Shown: piece after piece, positions 1 to 9,426 of the stretch
How the letters are laid out: every line of letters begins with the position of its first letter
Numbering within the stretch: the stretch's first letter is position 1
Source: Klebsiella pneumoniae
Lineage (GTDB): Bacteria > Pseudomonadota > Gammaproteobacteria > Pseudomonadales > Pseudohongiellaceae
Direction of reading: 5' to 3'
NCBI GenBank assembly: GCA_945902215.1
Contig: CAMDML010000010.1
Location: 1 to 55,017, forward strand
DNA: 55,017 nt
Program-made: the position numbers and the translations under genes
Notes under the pieces: generated by a model
Databases searched by the model: none
What the model saw: only the letters and a program-made list of their open reading frames with translations
Told to the model about the DNA's origin: nothing

Positions 1-225
1 CGCGGCGCCCATCACTGGGATGATCTCACCGTGTATGCGGAAGTAATCAATGCCCTCGACAGTGAAGACCGGGAAATTGTGTACAACTATCCTGCCTGGG
101 TGGCTGGCCTCGATCCTGCTGGCCTCACCTCGGATGACATCGACTGTACGACGACAAATTGCCGGATGAGCCGCATTACCACACCGCGAACGTTCCGCAT
201 TGGGGTGAGTTACAAGTTTCGTTGA
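1..225 (+). CDS. TonB-dependent receptor, C-terminal fragment
   Basis: The reading frame is open from the first base of the window and ends at TGA 223-225. Only the last ~74 residues are present. They end in a short beta-strand-like segment (RTFRIGVSYKF-R) with the alternating, aromatic-terminated pattern of the final strand of outer-membrane beta-barrels, as in TonB-dependent receptors of the Proteobacteria. The acidic stretch before it and the paired cysteines (DCTTTNC) suit an extracellular loop. A bidirectional terminator follows, so this is the end of its transcript. The substrate cannot be told from the fragment. It could be another barrel type, but the final-strand pattern favours a TonB receptor. 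Confidence 0.7.
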   Translation, partial: RGAHHWDDLTVYAEVINALDSEDREIVYNYPAWVAGLDPAGLTSDDIDCTTTNCRMSRITTPRTFRIGVSYKFR

Positions 226-271
226 ATAAGCGCCCCGGCGGCATTGACGCTGTGGCCGGGTTTCATCATGC

Positions 272-307
272 AAAAAAAAGGGCCTGTCCTTCCGGTCAGA
301 CCCTTTT
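272..307. terminator. Bidirectional Rho-independent terminator
   Basis: An A-run leads into AAAAGGGCCTG, a short TTCC-centred loop, and CAGACCCTTTT. The stem has two internal mismatches and is flanked by A and T tracts on both sides. It lies between the convergent TonB receptor fragment and the PQQ dehydrogenase and could end both transcripts. Confidence 0.8.
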
Positions 308-323
308 GTGCAGATACGCGCAG

Positions 324-2489
324 TTATTGCGGAGTATTTTGCGCTTCAAGTAGTGCCGCACGGCGCGACAACAACCAGTTCTTGATCGCGTCGACATCTT
401 CGGCGGCAACATACTCACTCAGGTTCGGCATGCCCAAACCTGTGTACGCACCTTCGCGCACGATGCTCTGGATATTGTCGTAGGTTGCGGGCGCGGCGTA
501 ACGCAGGTCGGAGATGGAACCACCGGTAGCGCCGCCGGCACCATGACACAGCATGCACTGGCCGACGTACAGGTTTTCACCGCGCGCCAGCAAGTCTGCG
601 TCGTTGTCGAAAGGAATCGCAGTCAGCTCGGGCAACGGTTGGCCTGCCACCGGCACAATGTTGGTGTCGCCGCCGATCTTGAAGGTCCACAGCCTGCCTT
701 CACCTTTATACGTACCGGACTCGTACGGGCCGATCAGGCCGGCAGAACCGCCCCAACCCACCAGCACGGACAGATACTGCGTGCCATCGAGTTCAAAGGT
801 TACCGGCGGTGCGATGATGCCAACGCCGAGATCCACTTCCCACAACAGATCCCCTGCGTCTGCCGTGAAGGCGCGCATGAAACCATCGGCGCCGCCCTGA
901 AACACCAGATTGCCTGCGGTAGTCAGCGTGCCGCCGCTGACCTGGAAGGGATAATCAACAACCCAGCGCGGTGCGCGCGTAAGCGGATCCCACGCTACCA
1001 AAGCACCGGGCGAGCGCGTTTCCGGACCGGTGCCGCCGCTGTATTCGCTCTCAGGCCTGACCGGCACACCGACCATCGTGCCGTTCACCACGCCCAGATT
1101 CCACGCGCCGGGCTTGTGCACGAAACCTTCTTCCATTGCGTACGGAAAGCTGGTGCCTTGCAGTGTTGGCAGATACACGAGACCCGTCGTCGGGTTGTAC
1201 GACATCGGATGCCAGTTGTGTGCGCCGCTGGGGCCGGGCATCACGAAGCTGATCGCGTTGGTGTAGCGGGCTTGCGGCGTTTCAATGGGGCGGCCGCTTT
1301 CAAGATCGACACCCGAGGCCCACGTCAGTTCGGCGTAGGGATCCGCCGAGATCAGATCACCGGTGATGCGATCGAGCACGTAGAAGAAACCGTTTTTCGG
1401 CGCTTGTAGAATCAGTTTGCGCAGCACACCGTTGATCGGCAGGTCGACCAGCATCAAAGGTTGTACGGCGGTGTAGTCCCAGTTGTCGGCGGGTGTGGTC
1501 TGGTAATGCCAGGCAATAGTGCCGTCGTCAACTTTCAAGGCGACGATGGACGAGAGATACAGGTTGTCACCTTCGCCATTGCTGCGCAGTTCATGGCTCC
1601 ATGGCGAACCGTTGCCGGTGCCCACATATACGAGACGCGCTTCGGGATCGTACACAATCGAATCCCACGGCGTGCCGCCTCCGCCTACTTCCCACCAGTT
1701 GCCGGCCCAGGTGGCCGCCGCACGTTCAACATCAGCATTTTCAAAACCATCTGCAGGATTGCCGGGCACCACCCAGAAGCGCCAGGCTTCAACACCGGTG
1801 TTGGCGTCATACGCAGAAAGATAACCGCGTGCGCCGAGTTCAGCACCGCCGTTGCCAATCAACACTTTGCCGTCTGCTATGCGCGGGGCGCCGGTGATTG
1901 TGTAGGGACGTTCCTGGTCAACGGTGAGCACTTCCCACAGCGGCGCGCCGGTGTTGGCATCGAGTGCGACGAGTCTGCCGTCGATGGTGCCGACGTAAAT
2001 CTTGTTTTCATACAGGGCAACGCCGCGGTTGACGACGTCGCAACAGGCTTTCCAGCCCATGCTCTTGTCCACTTGCGGATCGTAGCGCCACAACTCCGCA
2101 CCCGTGCGTGCATCGACTGCAACAACGCCGCTCCAGGGTAAAGAAAAATACATGACACCGTCATGCACGAGCGGCGAAGCTTCATGGCCGCGCACTTCGC
2201 CGGTGTCATACGTCCAAGCAACGCCGAGTTGGGTAACGTTGTTGCTGTCTATTTGGGTCAGCGGGCTGAATCGTGTTTCGCCCTGATCGCGGCCGTAGGT
2301 CAGCCATTCGGTGGCATCGTTCGCGGCATTGGCGAGTGTGGCATTGTCCGGGCCAGAAACCGTGGTTTGCGCCGGTGGCGTGGCGGCGCTCTCGGCAGCG
2401 GGTGCAGCGTCATCGCTACCGGAACAAGCGGTCAAGGCAAAGGTGTATGTGAGGGCAAGCAGTAACGCGGTCTTTCTTGTGGTCGTCAT
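324..2489 (-). CDS. PQQ-dependent alcohol dehydrogenase (quinohemoprotein), lipoprotein
   Basis: A 721-residue quinohemoprotein of the methanol/ethanol dehydrogenase family, which oxidises alcohols in the periplasm and passes electrons from PQQ to a c-type haem. The N-terminus is a lipoprotein signal with lipobox LTAC (Cys22). An eight-bladed propeller region follows, with the vicinal disulfide Cys149-Cys150 typical of PQQ alcohol dehydrogenases and an ADNWDY motif (Asp335/Asp338) matching the catalytic Asp. The C-terminal cytochrome c domain has CMLCH at 645-649 and a likely axial Met in GMPNL. Membrane anchoring through a lipid is less usual than a soluble periplasmic form. No pqq biosynthesis genes are in the window. 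The exact alcohol is unknown. Confidence 0.9.
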   Translation of the reverse strand: MTTTRKTALLLALTYTFALTACSGSDDAAPAAESAATPPAQTTVSGPDNATLANAANDATEWLTYGRDQGETRFSPLTQIDSNNVTQLGVAWTYDTGEVRGHEASPLVHDGVMYFSLPWSGVVAVDARTGAELWRYDPQVDKSMGWKACCDVVNRGVALYENKIYVGTIDGRLVALDANTGAPLWEVLTVDQERPYTITGAPRIADGKVLIGNGGAELGARGYLSAYDANTGVEAWRFWVVPGNPADGFENADVERAAATWAGNWWEVGGGGTPWDSIVYDPEARLVYVGTGNGSPWSHELRSNGEGDNLYLSSIVALKVDDGTIAWHYQTTPADNWDYTAVQPLMLVDLPINGVLRKLILQAPKNGFFYVLDRITGDLISADPYAELTWASGVDLESGRPIETPQARYTNAISFVMPGPSGAHNWHPMSYNPTTGLVYLPTLQGTSFPYAMEEGFVHKPGAWNLGVVNGTMVGVPVRPESEYSGGTGPETRSPGALVAWDPLTRAPRWVVDYPFQVSGGTLTTAGNLVFQGGADGFMRAFTADAGDLLWEVDLGVGIIAPPVTFELDGTQYLSVLVGWGGSAGLIGPYESGTYKGEGRLWTFKIGGDTNIVPVAGQPLPELTAIPFDNDADLLARGENLYVGQCMLCHGAGGATGGSISDLRYAAPATYDNIQSIVREGAYTGLGMPNLSEYVAAEDVDAIKNWLLSRRAALLEAQNTPQ

Positions 2490-2627
2490 GGACAGTTTCC
2501 CCTGATCCTGTGTGTAACTGGCGGGGGCAATACTACCCGAAAGGGGATGGGGGGTGGAGGGCTTTATCTCCGGCCTTGGCGCTGAGTTTGTCAGTGACAG
2601 TCATGTCGATATTCCCTGAGACTCACG

Positions 2628-2807
2628 TCAACAGCAGCGGCGCACGCCATCCCATTTGCGCTGTTGTTCGTTGCGGAACCACGTGGCGCGGTCAAGTGGC
2701 GGGGTGCCGTCATGGTGCGCGTGATGGTGTGCAAGATAACGGTCGTAGGCATCATCGCCTGTCAGATGGCGCAGAGTTGCCCAGCCTTTTCTCAATAATT
2801 CCTTCAT
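2628..2807 (-). CDS. ybdD: YbdD/YjiX family protein (CstA partner)
   Basis: A 59-residue protein starting at ATG 2807-2805, two bases after the cstA stop codon. It matches the YbdD/YjiX (DUF466) family, small His-rich proteins almost always encoded directly after cstA-type pyruvate/peptide transporters. The sequence shows the conserved GDDAYDRYLAHHHAHH segment and a basic C-terminus ending in paired cysteines. A longer reading frame exists upstream, but it would overlap cstA and has no family support. The tight spacing suggests translational coupling with cstA. The role is taken to be accessory to the transporter, and the mechanism is unknown. Confidence 0.88.
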   Translation of the reverse strand: MKELLRKGWATLRHLTGDDAYDRYLAHHHAHHDGTPPLDRATWFRNEQQRKWDGVRRCC

Positions 2808-2809
2808 GT

Positions 2810-4879
2810 TCAACCCTCCACCAGCTGGCGGGGCGTGTGCGGCACTTCCGATGATGGCAGGCAGCGTTTGCCGGTCAGCGCTGCATGACAAACGCGCGCA
2901 GTTTCGATGACAAGCACCCAGGTCGTCAGCAGGAAGAAAAAGGTGAGCGCGGCATCGAGGCGGTCATTGAAGATCAGTTGCGGCGCCTGCACGGCGGCCG
3001 CTCCCTGTAAGGTGCCCGCAGCGAGTTTGTCTGCCAGATCGCTTGCATGCGACAGAAAGCCCACACGCAAATCAGGATCGAACAACTTCGCCCATGCGGC
3101 AGACGTGGTCACGATCACCAGCCAGGTTAGCGGTAGCGCAGTAACCCATGCGTATTGCGCACGGCCCGATTTGACAATGATTGTAGTGGCCACACACAGC
3201 GCGATTGCCGCGAGCATCTGATTGGCAATGCCGAACAAGGGCCACAGACTGTTGATACCACCGAGCGGATCGATGATGCCGTTGTACAGGAAGTAACCCC
3301 AACTGCCGACCACCAGTGCGCTACAGATCAGCACGCTCGGATACCACGAGGTGCGGCCCAATGCCGGGAAAATGTTGCCGAGCATGTCCTGCAGCATGAA
3401 GCGCGCCACACGGGTGCCGGCATCGACTGTGGTCAGAATGAACAGCGCTTCGAACATGATCGCGAAGTGGTACCACACATCCAATAGCGTGTTGCCGAAA
3501 GCGCTGGAGAAAATGCTGGCCATACCGACTGCCAGTGACGGAGCACCGCCGGTGCGCGCAAACAGCGTGGCTTCGCCCATCTGGTTCGCCAGGTTTTGCA
3601 TCTGCTCCACGGTGACCGGAAAGCCCCAAGACGAAATCGTTGCTACTGCCGTTGCCGCGTCAGCGCCGACAATGCCTGCAGGACTGTTGATCGCGAAATA
3701 AATGCCCGGTTCGAGAATGGTCGCGGCAATCATCGCCATGATGGCAACAAAGGATTCCATCGCCATGGCACCGTAACCGATGAAGCGCGCGTCGCCTTCG
3801 TTGGCGATCAGCTTTGGTGTCGTGCCCGAAGCGATCAGCGCATGGAAGCCGGAGATTGCACCACAAGCAATCGTGATGAACACAAAGGGAAACAGTTTGC
3901 CGCCGAATACCGGGCCGCTGCCGTCGATGAATTGCGTCACCGCGGGCATCTGGATTTCGGGACGCAGCACCAGAATCGCAATGGCGAGGCCGATGATCGT
4001 GCCGATCTTCATGAAAGTGGAAAGATAGTCGCGCGGTGCGAGCAACAACCACACCGGCAGCACAGCCGCTGCGAAACCGTAGGCGATGATCATCAGCGAC
4101 AGTGCCGGGCCATCAAAGTTGAACCACTCGCGAATCACACTGTCGTTGACCCAGCCGCCGCCGAAGACGGCAAGTGTCAACAGCGCAACCCCAATCGCAC
4201 TGCCTTCCAGCACGCGGCCGGGCCGCAGGTTGCGCATATAAATGCCAATCAACATCGCGATGGGAATTGTTGCGGCAACGGTGGATGTGGCCCACGGGCT
4301 GAAGCGCATGGCGTTGACCACGACGAGGCCGAGCACTGCAATCAAGATGATCATGATCGCGAACACGCCGACCATGGCCACTGCACCCCCAAGTGGCCCG
4401 AGTTCATCGCGCGCGATCTGGCCCAGCGAGCGGCCGTCGCGGCGGATTGAACAAAACAAAATCACAAAATCCTGCACACAGCCGCCGAGCACTGCGCCAA
4501 TCAGAATCCACAATGTCCCCGGCAGAAAACCGAACTGCGCAGCAAGCGTTGGCCCCACGAGCGGCCCCGGGCCCGCAATCGCAGCAAAGTGGTGACCAAA
4601 CACGATCCAGCGATTGGTGGGCACGAAGTCGCGGCCATCAGCCTTGGTCTCGGCCGGGGTTGCGCGGCTTGCGTCCAGCATGAGCACGCGCGCGGCAATA
4701 AAGGCACTGTAGAAGCGGTAGCCGAGTGCATACACGCAAACCGCAGCGACGATCAGCCAGATACTGTTGACCGACTCGCCACGGTTTAGCGCAATGCCGC
4801 CCAGCGCGCTGGCGCCGAGAATGGCTACTGCGAGCCAACCCATTTGTTTGGCGGGAGACAGTTTTTGGCTGGGAGACAT
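2810..4879 (-). CDS. cstA: Carbon starvation protein A (pyruvate/peptide transporter)
   Basis: A 689-residue polytopic inner-membrane protein of the CstA family. Characterised members (CstA, BtsT) import pyruvate and possibly peptides under carbon limitation. Family hallmarks include the N-terminal GRDFVPTNRWIVFGHHFAAIAG segment (here residues ~80-105), AGPGPLVGPTLAAQ and GGCVQDF, followed by many hydrophobic helices. I place the start at ATG 4879 because AGGTGG lies eight bases upstream. A GTG 36 bases earlier has no ribosome-binding site. The gene forms a two-gene operon with ybdD. No two-component regulator (BtsSR type) is adjacent. Confidence 0.95.
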   Translation of the reverse strand: MSPSQKLSPAKQMGWLAVAILGASALGGIALNRGESVNSIWLIVAAVCVYALGYRFYSAFIAARVLMLDASRATPAETKADGRDFVPTNRWIVFGHHFAAIAGPGPLVGPTLAAQFGFLPGTLWILIGAVLGGCVQDFVILFCSIRRDGRSLGQIARDELGPLGGAVAMVGVFAIMIILIAVLGLVVVNAMRFSPWATSTVAATIPIAMLIGIYMRNLRPGRVLEGSAIGVALLTLAVFGGGWVNDSVIREWFNFDGPALSLMIIAYGFAAAVLPVWLLLAPRDYLSTFMKIGTIIGLAIAILVLRPEIQMPAVTQFIDGSGPVFGGKLFPFVFITIACGAISGFHALIASGTTPKLIANEGDARFIGYGAMAMESFVAIMAMIAATILEPGIYFAINSPAGIVGADAATAVATISSWGFPVTVEQMQNLANQMGEATLFARTGGAPSLAVGMASIFSSAFGNTLLDVWYHFAIMFEALFILTTVDAGTRVARFMLQDMLGNIFPALGRTSWYPSVLICSALVVGSWGYFLYNGIIDPLGGINSLWPLFGIANQMLAAIALCVATTIIVKSGRAQYAWVTALPLTWLVIVTTSAAWAKLFDPDLRVGFLSHASDLADKLAAGTLQGAAAVQAPQLIFNDRLDAALTFFFLLTTWVLVIETARVCHAALTGKRCLPSSEVPHTPRQLVEG

Positions 4880-5017
4880 TATAAAAGCCACCTGTTTTGG
4901 ATTATGGTTTATCACGGTGAGGTCGCGCTGTTGTCAAATGCACATGACTGACAAGCGCTGGCATTCTCTGCCGGGCTTGGGGCGGTAGGCAAGCGGAAAT
5001 TGGGGCGGGTTACCGAC

Positions 5018-5857
5018 TCAGGAACGCGTCAAATCCGGACAGTCGTCGAAGGCCTTGAGAATGCGGCGGTGGCGGTCTTCCACTTGGGCGCGGTCGGTAT
5101 CGTGGGTGATGACGAACAACTGATTACGCTCGATGGCACGCGCCACCCAGCGGCCGAACTGGAAGGGGTCAGTACCCTGGCTCGACATTTTCGCCAGTTC
5201 GAAATCTTCGCGCACCCTAAACGCACCGCCGTATTTCGCAGGGCGGTTCTCGCCGGAGTGCGACAGCGCGGTATTGACCACGCCGGGGCACACTACCGAC
5301 ACACCAATGCCGTAGTTTTCCAGATCGAGGGCAAGCGCCTCGGCATAACCGACCAGAGCGAACTTGGTGGTGTTGTACATGCCTTGGCCACGGTTGGGGC
5401 GGTGTACGCGCAGGCCGCTGATTGAGCTGGTCAGTACGATGTGGCCATCTTTGTCGTTTTTGAGCAGGTACGGCAGAAAGGCTTGAACGGTGTTGATGCT
5501 GCCTCTGAGATTCACATCGACCACCCAGTCCCAGTCCTGGTCACTGCCGTCCTGCAAGGGGCCAATGTGGCCGCTGACACCGGCATTGGCACACACCAAG
5601 TGAATGGCGCCGAAAGTGGCCATGACTTTTGCCGCTGCCGCTTTGACGGCGGCGCGATCAGTAACATCGAGTTGCAGGGCAAGCACGGTTACACCCGCTG
5701 CGGCGAGTTCCGCCCGGGCAGCTTCCAGCGGGATCGGGGCGATATCGGCAATGACGATTTTCATGCCGCGCGCCCCAAAGGCCTTTGCCATACCAAGGCC
5801 AATGCCGGCGGCACCGCCGGTAATGAACGCGATTTTGTTGCTGAAGGTGTTGATGAT
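5018..5857 (-). CDS. Short-chain dehydrogenase/reductase, apparent ATC start
   Basis: A classical SDR of about 280 residues that uses NAD(P)H on an unknown alcohol or ketone. The Rossmann motif TGGAAGIG lies near the N-terminus, then NAG (CANAGVSG), catalytic Ser in SSISG and the YNTTK motif (Tyr-x3-Lys). The family normally begins 5-12 residues before TGG, and here that region has no ATG, GTG or TTG. Two consecutive ATC codons (5857-5852) follow an AGGAG at 5866-5862, spaced four and seven bases, so an ATC start is proposed. The nearest in-frame canonical-type codon is a GTG at 5950 without a clear site, giving an unusual 31-residue extension. The protein is clearly an SDR. The start is the odd point. 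Confidence 0.85.
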   Translation of the reverse strand: MINTFSNKIAFITGGAAGIGLGMAKAFGARGMKIVIADIAPIPLEAARAELAAAGVTVLALQLDVTDRAAVKAAAAKVMATFGAIHLVCANAGVSGHIGPLQDGSDQDWDWVVDVNLRGSINTVQAFLPYLLKNDKDGHIVLTSSISGLRVHRPNRGQGMYNTTKFALVGYAEALALDLENYGIGVSVVCPGVVNTALSHSGENRPAKYGGAFRVREDFELAKMSSQGTDPFQFGRWVARAIERNQLFVITHDTDRAQVEDRHRRILKAFDDCPDLTRS

Positions 5858-6008
5858 GGAGCTCCTGCTTGCTGTATAGAACCGGGCTTGACTCGTCCAG
5901 CTTTCACGGCGGCTGCGAGTATACCCACAAGACCGGGGATACAGAATCACTGTGACACGGCAGTGAAGGGAGGTCTGTTCGGTGTGCCACTTCTGGGTAC
6001 GCTTCTGG

Positions 6009-6362
6009 TTACGGTTGGGCGCTGGAAGCAAGCGCTTCAAGATCGATGTCCAGCGCACGGTTGATTTGCGTGATCGCTGCGGCATACCGCGATTCCTTGC
6101 AGGCTGCGCGATCATCCGCCATGAATAGATACCGGCTGTCATCGCTGCGAAAGCAGGCCGTACGGACCCCGTGCGCCACACGCGCGAGCAAGGTATCTGC
6201 GTCCGCTGGGACAGCGGGGTTCAGATCGTCGAAGTCGATTGAAATGGATTTCTGATCGTAACGGGACGTATAGGGACTGCCTTGTGCGAGCGCGTTGCTG
6301 GCAATCAGTCCGAACCCCAGCAGGGCCGTCAGAGTTAATACCGGTATGGAAGTCCGTTTCAT
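6009..6362 (-). CDS. UrcA family protein (secreted)
   Basis: A 117-residue protein with a signal peptide (hydrophobic stretch ending SNALAQ) and a short mature domain. It matches the UrcA family: a [28 protein letters not shown] segment, then two further cysteines in the C-terminal half. I prefer the second of two ATGs (6362): AGGAG sits six bases before it but directly abuts the first. UrcA proteins are common in proteobacteria and their function is not established. It stands upstream of the SDR on the same strand with about 150 bases between. Confidence 0.8.
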   Translation of the reverse strand: MKRTSIPVLTLTALLGFGLIASNALAQGSPYTSRYDQKSISIDFDDLNPAVPADADTLLARVAHGVRTACFRSDDSRYLFMADDRAACKESRYAAAITQINRALDIDLEALASSAQP

Positions 6363-6479
6363 ACACATCTCCTTGTTGTGATATCGACATTGGCGCAGCG
6401 GTTGCTGGTTGGTTCACAGGAGTCTAGTACAGAACCACGGTTTTGCCAGTTTTTCGCAGTTTGTTTCTATTTCGGTTTC

Positions 6480-6509
6480 AAAAAAAAGCCCGCACAAGGC
6501 GGGCTTTTT
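6480..6509. terminator. Rho-independent terminator of metK-ahcY
   Basis: A perfect GCCCGC/GCGGGC stem (6488-6493 and 6499-6504) with a five-base loop, flanked by A and T tracts. On the minus strand it follows the ahcY stop by about 14 bases and runs into eight T residues. It is symmetrical enough to work in both directions. Confidence 0.93.
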
Positions 6510-6523
6510 CCTCACTAAAGAAC

Positions 6524-7903
6524 TTAGTACTTGTAACTATCCGGTTTGAATGGACCCGCCGGGCTCACGCCGATGTAGTCGGCTTGCGCTTTGTTGAGCT
6601 TGGTGACAACGCCACCAAAGCCCAGCACCATGCAGGCTGCTACTTCTTCGTCGAGTTTCTTCGGCAGAACTTCTACACCCAGCGCGGCTTTCTTCTGCGC
6701 GGGGCTCATGTCGGCGAACTTCTTGTCCCACAGGTACATTTGCGCAAGTACCTGGTTGGAGAAGGAACCGTCCATGATGCGTGAAGGATGGCCGGTGGCG
6801 TTGCCCAAGTTGATCAGGCGGCCTTCGGACAAGAGGATCAGGTAGTCTTCGCTGCCGTCCTTGTTCTTGCCGCGGATGATGCGATGTACCTGCGGTTTGA
6901 CTTCGTCCCACTTCCAGGTCTTGCGCATGAACGCGGTGTCAATTTCATTGTCGAAGTGGCCGATGTTACAGACCACGGCGCCGGGCTTCAGGGCTTTCAG
7001 CATGTTCTTGTCGCAGACGTCCAGGTTGCCCGTGGCGGTGACGATAAGATCTTGCGCGCCCATGATGCTGTGGTCGATATCGCCGGGCTTGCCGGTGTTG
7101 TTGCCACCTTTATAGGGCGAGACAACTTCATAGCCGTCCATGCAGGCCTGCATCGCGCAGATCGGGTCGATCTCGGTGATCTTCACGATCATGCCTTCCT
7201 GGCGCAGGCTCATCGCCGAACCCTTGCCCACGTCGCCGTAGCCGAGGACCAGCGCTTTCTTGCCGGACAGCAGCATGTCGGTGCCACGCTTGATGCCGTC
7301 GTTCAGCGAGTGGCGGCAGCCGTACTTGTTGTCGTTCTTGGATTTTGTCACTGCATCGTTGACGTTGATTGCGGGCACTTTCAGTTTGCCGGCTTTCAGC
7401 ATTTCGTACAGGCGGTGTACGCCAGTGGTGGTTTCTTCGGTGATGCCGTGAATCGTCTTCAGCATGTTCGGGTATTTGCTGTGCACGAGTCCGGTCAGGT
7501 CGCCGCCGTCATCGAGGATCATGTTGGCATTCCAGGGCTTGCCATCTTTCAGGATGGTCTGCTCCAGACACCATTCATATTCTTCTTCAGTTTCGCCTTT
7601 CCAGGCGAAGGTCGGGATGCCGGCAGCGGCCATGGCGGCAGCCGCGTGATCCTGCGTGGAGAAGATGTTGCAGGATGACCAGCGCAGTTCTGCGCCCAGT
7701 GCCTTCAGCGTTTCCATCAGCACGGCGGTCTGAATGGTCATGTGAATGCAACCCATGATGCGCGCGCCTTTCAACGGCTTGGATTTGCCGTAGCTTTTGC
7801 GCAGCGTCATCAGGGATGGCATTTCGGCTTCCGCCAGTTGGATCTCCTTGCGGCCAAAACCGGCCAGGCCAATGTCGGCCACTTTGTAATCGGTGTTGCT
7901 CAT
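6524..7903 (-). CDS. ahcY: Adenosylhomocysteinase (SAH hydrolase)
   Basis: A 459-residue cytoplasmic enzyme that reversibly splits S-adenosylhomocysteine into adenosine and homocysteine, removing the inhibitor of methyltransferases. Family motifs are plain: [13 protein letters not shown], the NAD-binding [10 protein letters not shown], and the C-terminal PFKPDSYKY that closes the active site of the partner subunit. It starts 19 bases after metK on the same strand, so the two form an operon that makes SAM and clears SAH. A strong terminator follows. Confidence 0.98.
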   Translation of the reverse strand: MSNTDYKVADIGLAGFGRKEIQLAEAEMPSLMTLRKSYGKSKPLKGARIMGCIHMTIQTAVLMETLKALGAELRWSSCNIFSTQDHAAAAMAAAGIPTFAWKGETEEEYEWCLEQTILKDGKPWNANMILDDGGDLTGLVHSKYPNMLKTIHGITEETTTGVHRLYEMLKAGKLKVPAINVNDAVTKSKNDNKYGCRHSLNDGIKRGTDMLLSGKKALVLGYGDVGKGSAMSLRQEGMIVKITEIDPICAMQACMDGYEVVSPYKGGNNTGKPGDIDHSIMGAQDLIVTATGNLDVCDKNMLKALKPGAVVCNIGHFDNEIDTAFMRKTWKWDEVKPQVHRIIRGKNKDGSEDYLILLSEGRLINLGNATGHPSRIMDGSFSNQVLAQMYLWDKKFADMSPAQKKAALGVEVLPKKLDEEVAACMVLGFGGVVTKLNKAQADYIGVSPAGPFKPDSYKY

Positions 7904-7922
7904 GCTCTAGTACCTATGTGAT

Positions 7923-9080
7923 TTACTTGATTTTGGCGTCGGAACGCAGTGCTTCAGCGCGATCGGTTTTCTCCCACGAGAATTCCTTGCGGCCGAAGTG
8001 GCCGTAAGAAGCAGTCGGGAGGTAAATGGGGCGGAGCAGGTCCATCATCTTGATCAGGCCGGCCGGCTTCAGTTCGAAATGCTTGCGCACCAGCTTCATG
8101 ATTGCCGCATCCGCGATCTTGCCGGTGCCGAAGGTGTCGACCAGTACCGAGGTCGGCTCGGCAACACCGATGGCGTAGGACAGCTGTACTTCGCACTTGG
8201 TGGCAAGGCCGCCAGCGACGATGTTCTTCGCGATGTAGCGGGCGAGGTACGCAGCCGAACGGTCAACCTTCGACGGATCCTTGCCGGAGAAGGCGCCGCC
8301 ACCATGACGCGCGTAGCCGCCGTAGGTATCAACGATGATCTTGCGGCCGGTCAGGCCTGCGTCGCCGTAGGGGCCGCCTACTACAAAGCGGCCAGTCGGA
8401 TTGATGTGGAACTTGGTGTTCTTGTCGATCCACTTCTTCGGCAGCACTTTCAAGATGATTTCTTCCATCACGCCTTCGCGCAGATCTTTGTTCTTCACTT
8501 CTTCAGTGTGCTGGGTAGACAGCACTACCGCGTCGATCGAATGCGGCTTGCCATCAACATAACGGAAGGTGAGCTGGCTCTTGGCATCGGGCAGCAACCA
8601 AGGCAGGACTTTTTTCTTGCGCATCTTGGCCTGCTGTTCGACGAGGCGATGGGCATATTGGATCGGAGCCGGCATCAGCGCATCGGTTTCGTTGCAGGCA
8701 AAGCCGAACATCAGGCCCTGATCGCCAGCGCCTTGTTCTTTCTCTTTGGAAGAGTCCACGCCCTGACCAATGTCGCGGGACTGTTCGCCAACGGCGTTCA
8801 GTACGGCGCAGGTCTTGCCGTCGAAGTATTTGCGGGAATCGTCGTAGCCGATGTCGCATACGACTTTGCGGATGATTTTTTCGTAATTGATGTTGGCGGT
8901 CGTGGTCACTTCACCGGCGACTACCACCATGCCGGTCTTGATCAGGGTTTCGACGGCGACACGTGATTTGGGATCTTGGGCCAGCAGGGCATCCAGGATG
9001 GCGTCCGAAATCTGGTCGCACATTTTGTCGGGGTGTCCCTCTGAAACGGATTCGGATGTAAAAAGTACTGCTTCAGACAT
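7923..9080 (-). CDS. metK: S-adenosylmethionine synthetase
   Basis: A 385-residue methionine adenosyltransferase making SAM from methionine and ATP. Diagnostic motifs are the N-terminal [13 protein letters not shown], the [10 protein letters not shown] hexapeptide region and [19 protein letters not shown]. Length is normal for the family. The start ATG 9080 is preceded by AAAGGTA at suitable distance. It leads the metK-ahcY operon and has a long, possibly structured leader. Confidence 0.98.
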   Translation of the reverse strand: MSEAVLFTSESVSEGHPDKMCDQISDAILDALLAQDPKSRVAVETLIKTGMVVVAGEVTTTANINYEKIIRKVVCDIGYDDSRKYFDGKTCAVLNAVGEQSRDIGQGVDSSKEKEQGAGDQGLMFGFACNETDALMPAPIQYAHRLVEQQAKMRKKKVLPWLLPDAKSQLTFRYVDGKPHSIDAVVLSTQHTEEVKNKDLREGVMEEIILKVLPKKWIDKNTKFHINPTGRFVVGGPYGDAGLTGRKIIVDTYGGYARHGGGAFSGKDPSKVDRSAAYLARYIAKNIVAGGLATKCEVQLSYAIGVAEPTSVLVDTFGTGKIADAAIMKLVRKHFELKPAGLIKMMDLLRPIYLPTASYGHFGRKEFSWEKTDRAEALRSDAKIK

Positions 9081-9426
9081 GGTGGTTACCTTTTGGTCTT
9101 TTTGATTTTAGGAAGTGATTTTTCTGCGCGGCTTTCTGGCTTCAGTCGGCCTGAACAGTTGTCTTTTATTGTTGTTTTTACTAAGTGGTACATACCGGCT
9201 TTTTGCAGGCCACCGACTCTATCACTGGCCCGCGCCGGAAGGCAAACCCGAATGCCCCGAAAGCGCCCATTCCAGCGGGCTTGGCCCTGATTTCAGGTGG
9301 CTTTATTGACAGGCCTGTTGGACAATAGCGACCCTCTTTTACCGGGTCCGGAGCGCTTTGCCGGGGCCATAAAACAACAATAATCCAAGTTCGTAAATCG
9401 CATTAGTAAACAAGAAGGAGCAATGA
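9081..9426. promoter_or_regulatory. Divergent control region between metK and tkt
   Basis: A 346-base region with no gene. On the minus strand, towards metK, TTGCCT (9246-9241) and a downstream TAGAGT-like box are a possible promoter pair. A 10-bp complementary pair, AGTCGG+CCTG (9218-9206, with a three-base bulge) and CAGGCCGACT (9153-9144), would fold the leader, closing a ~52-base A-rich loop. It matches no SAM or SAH riboswitch class I can recall. If transcription starts at the proposed promoter, part of the 5' arm would not be transcribed. On the plus strand AAGGAG (9415-9420) serves tkt. No confident plus-strand promoter was found. Confidence 0.45.

Noticed and set aside
543-1409. Long antisense frames such as 543-1409, 3596-4450, 6788-7678 and 43080-43859
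   Set aside because: They lie opposite clear genes (PQQ dehydrogenase, cstA, ahcY, tannase), have Arg/His-rich composition typical of GC-rich antisense frames, and show no family motif.
5858-6181. Upstream extension of the SDR to 6181
   Set aside because: It would overlap the UrcA gene by ~170 bases in another frame and adds residues with no SDR similarity.
9306-9334. TTGACA at 9306 as the tkt promoter -35 box
   Set aside because: No acceptable -10 box lies 16-18 bases downstream.
9081-9426. SAM-I, SAM-II or SAH riboswitch before metK
   Set aside because: I could not find the conserved core sequences of these classes, so only a generic leader structure is reported.
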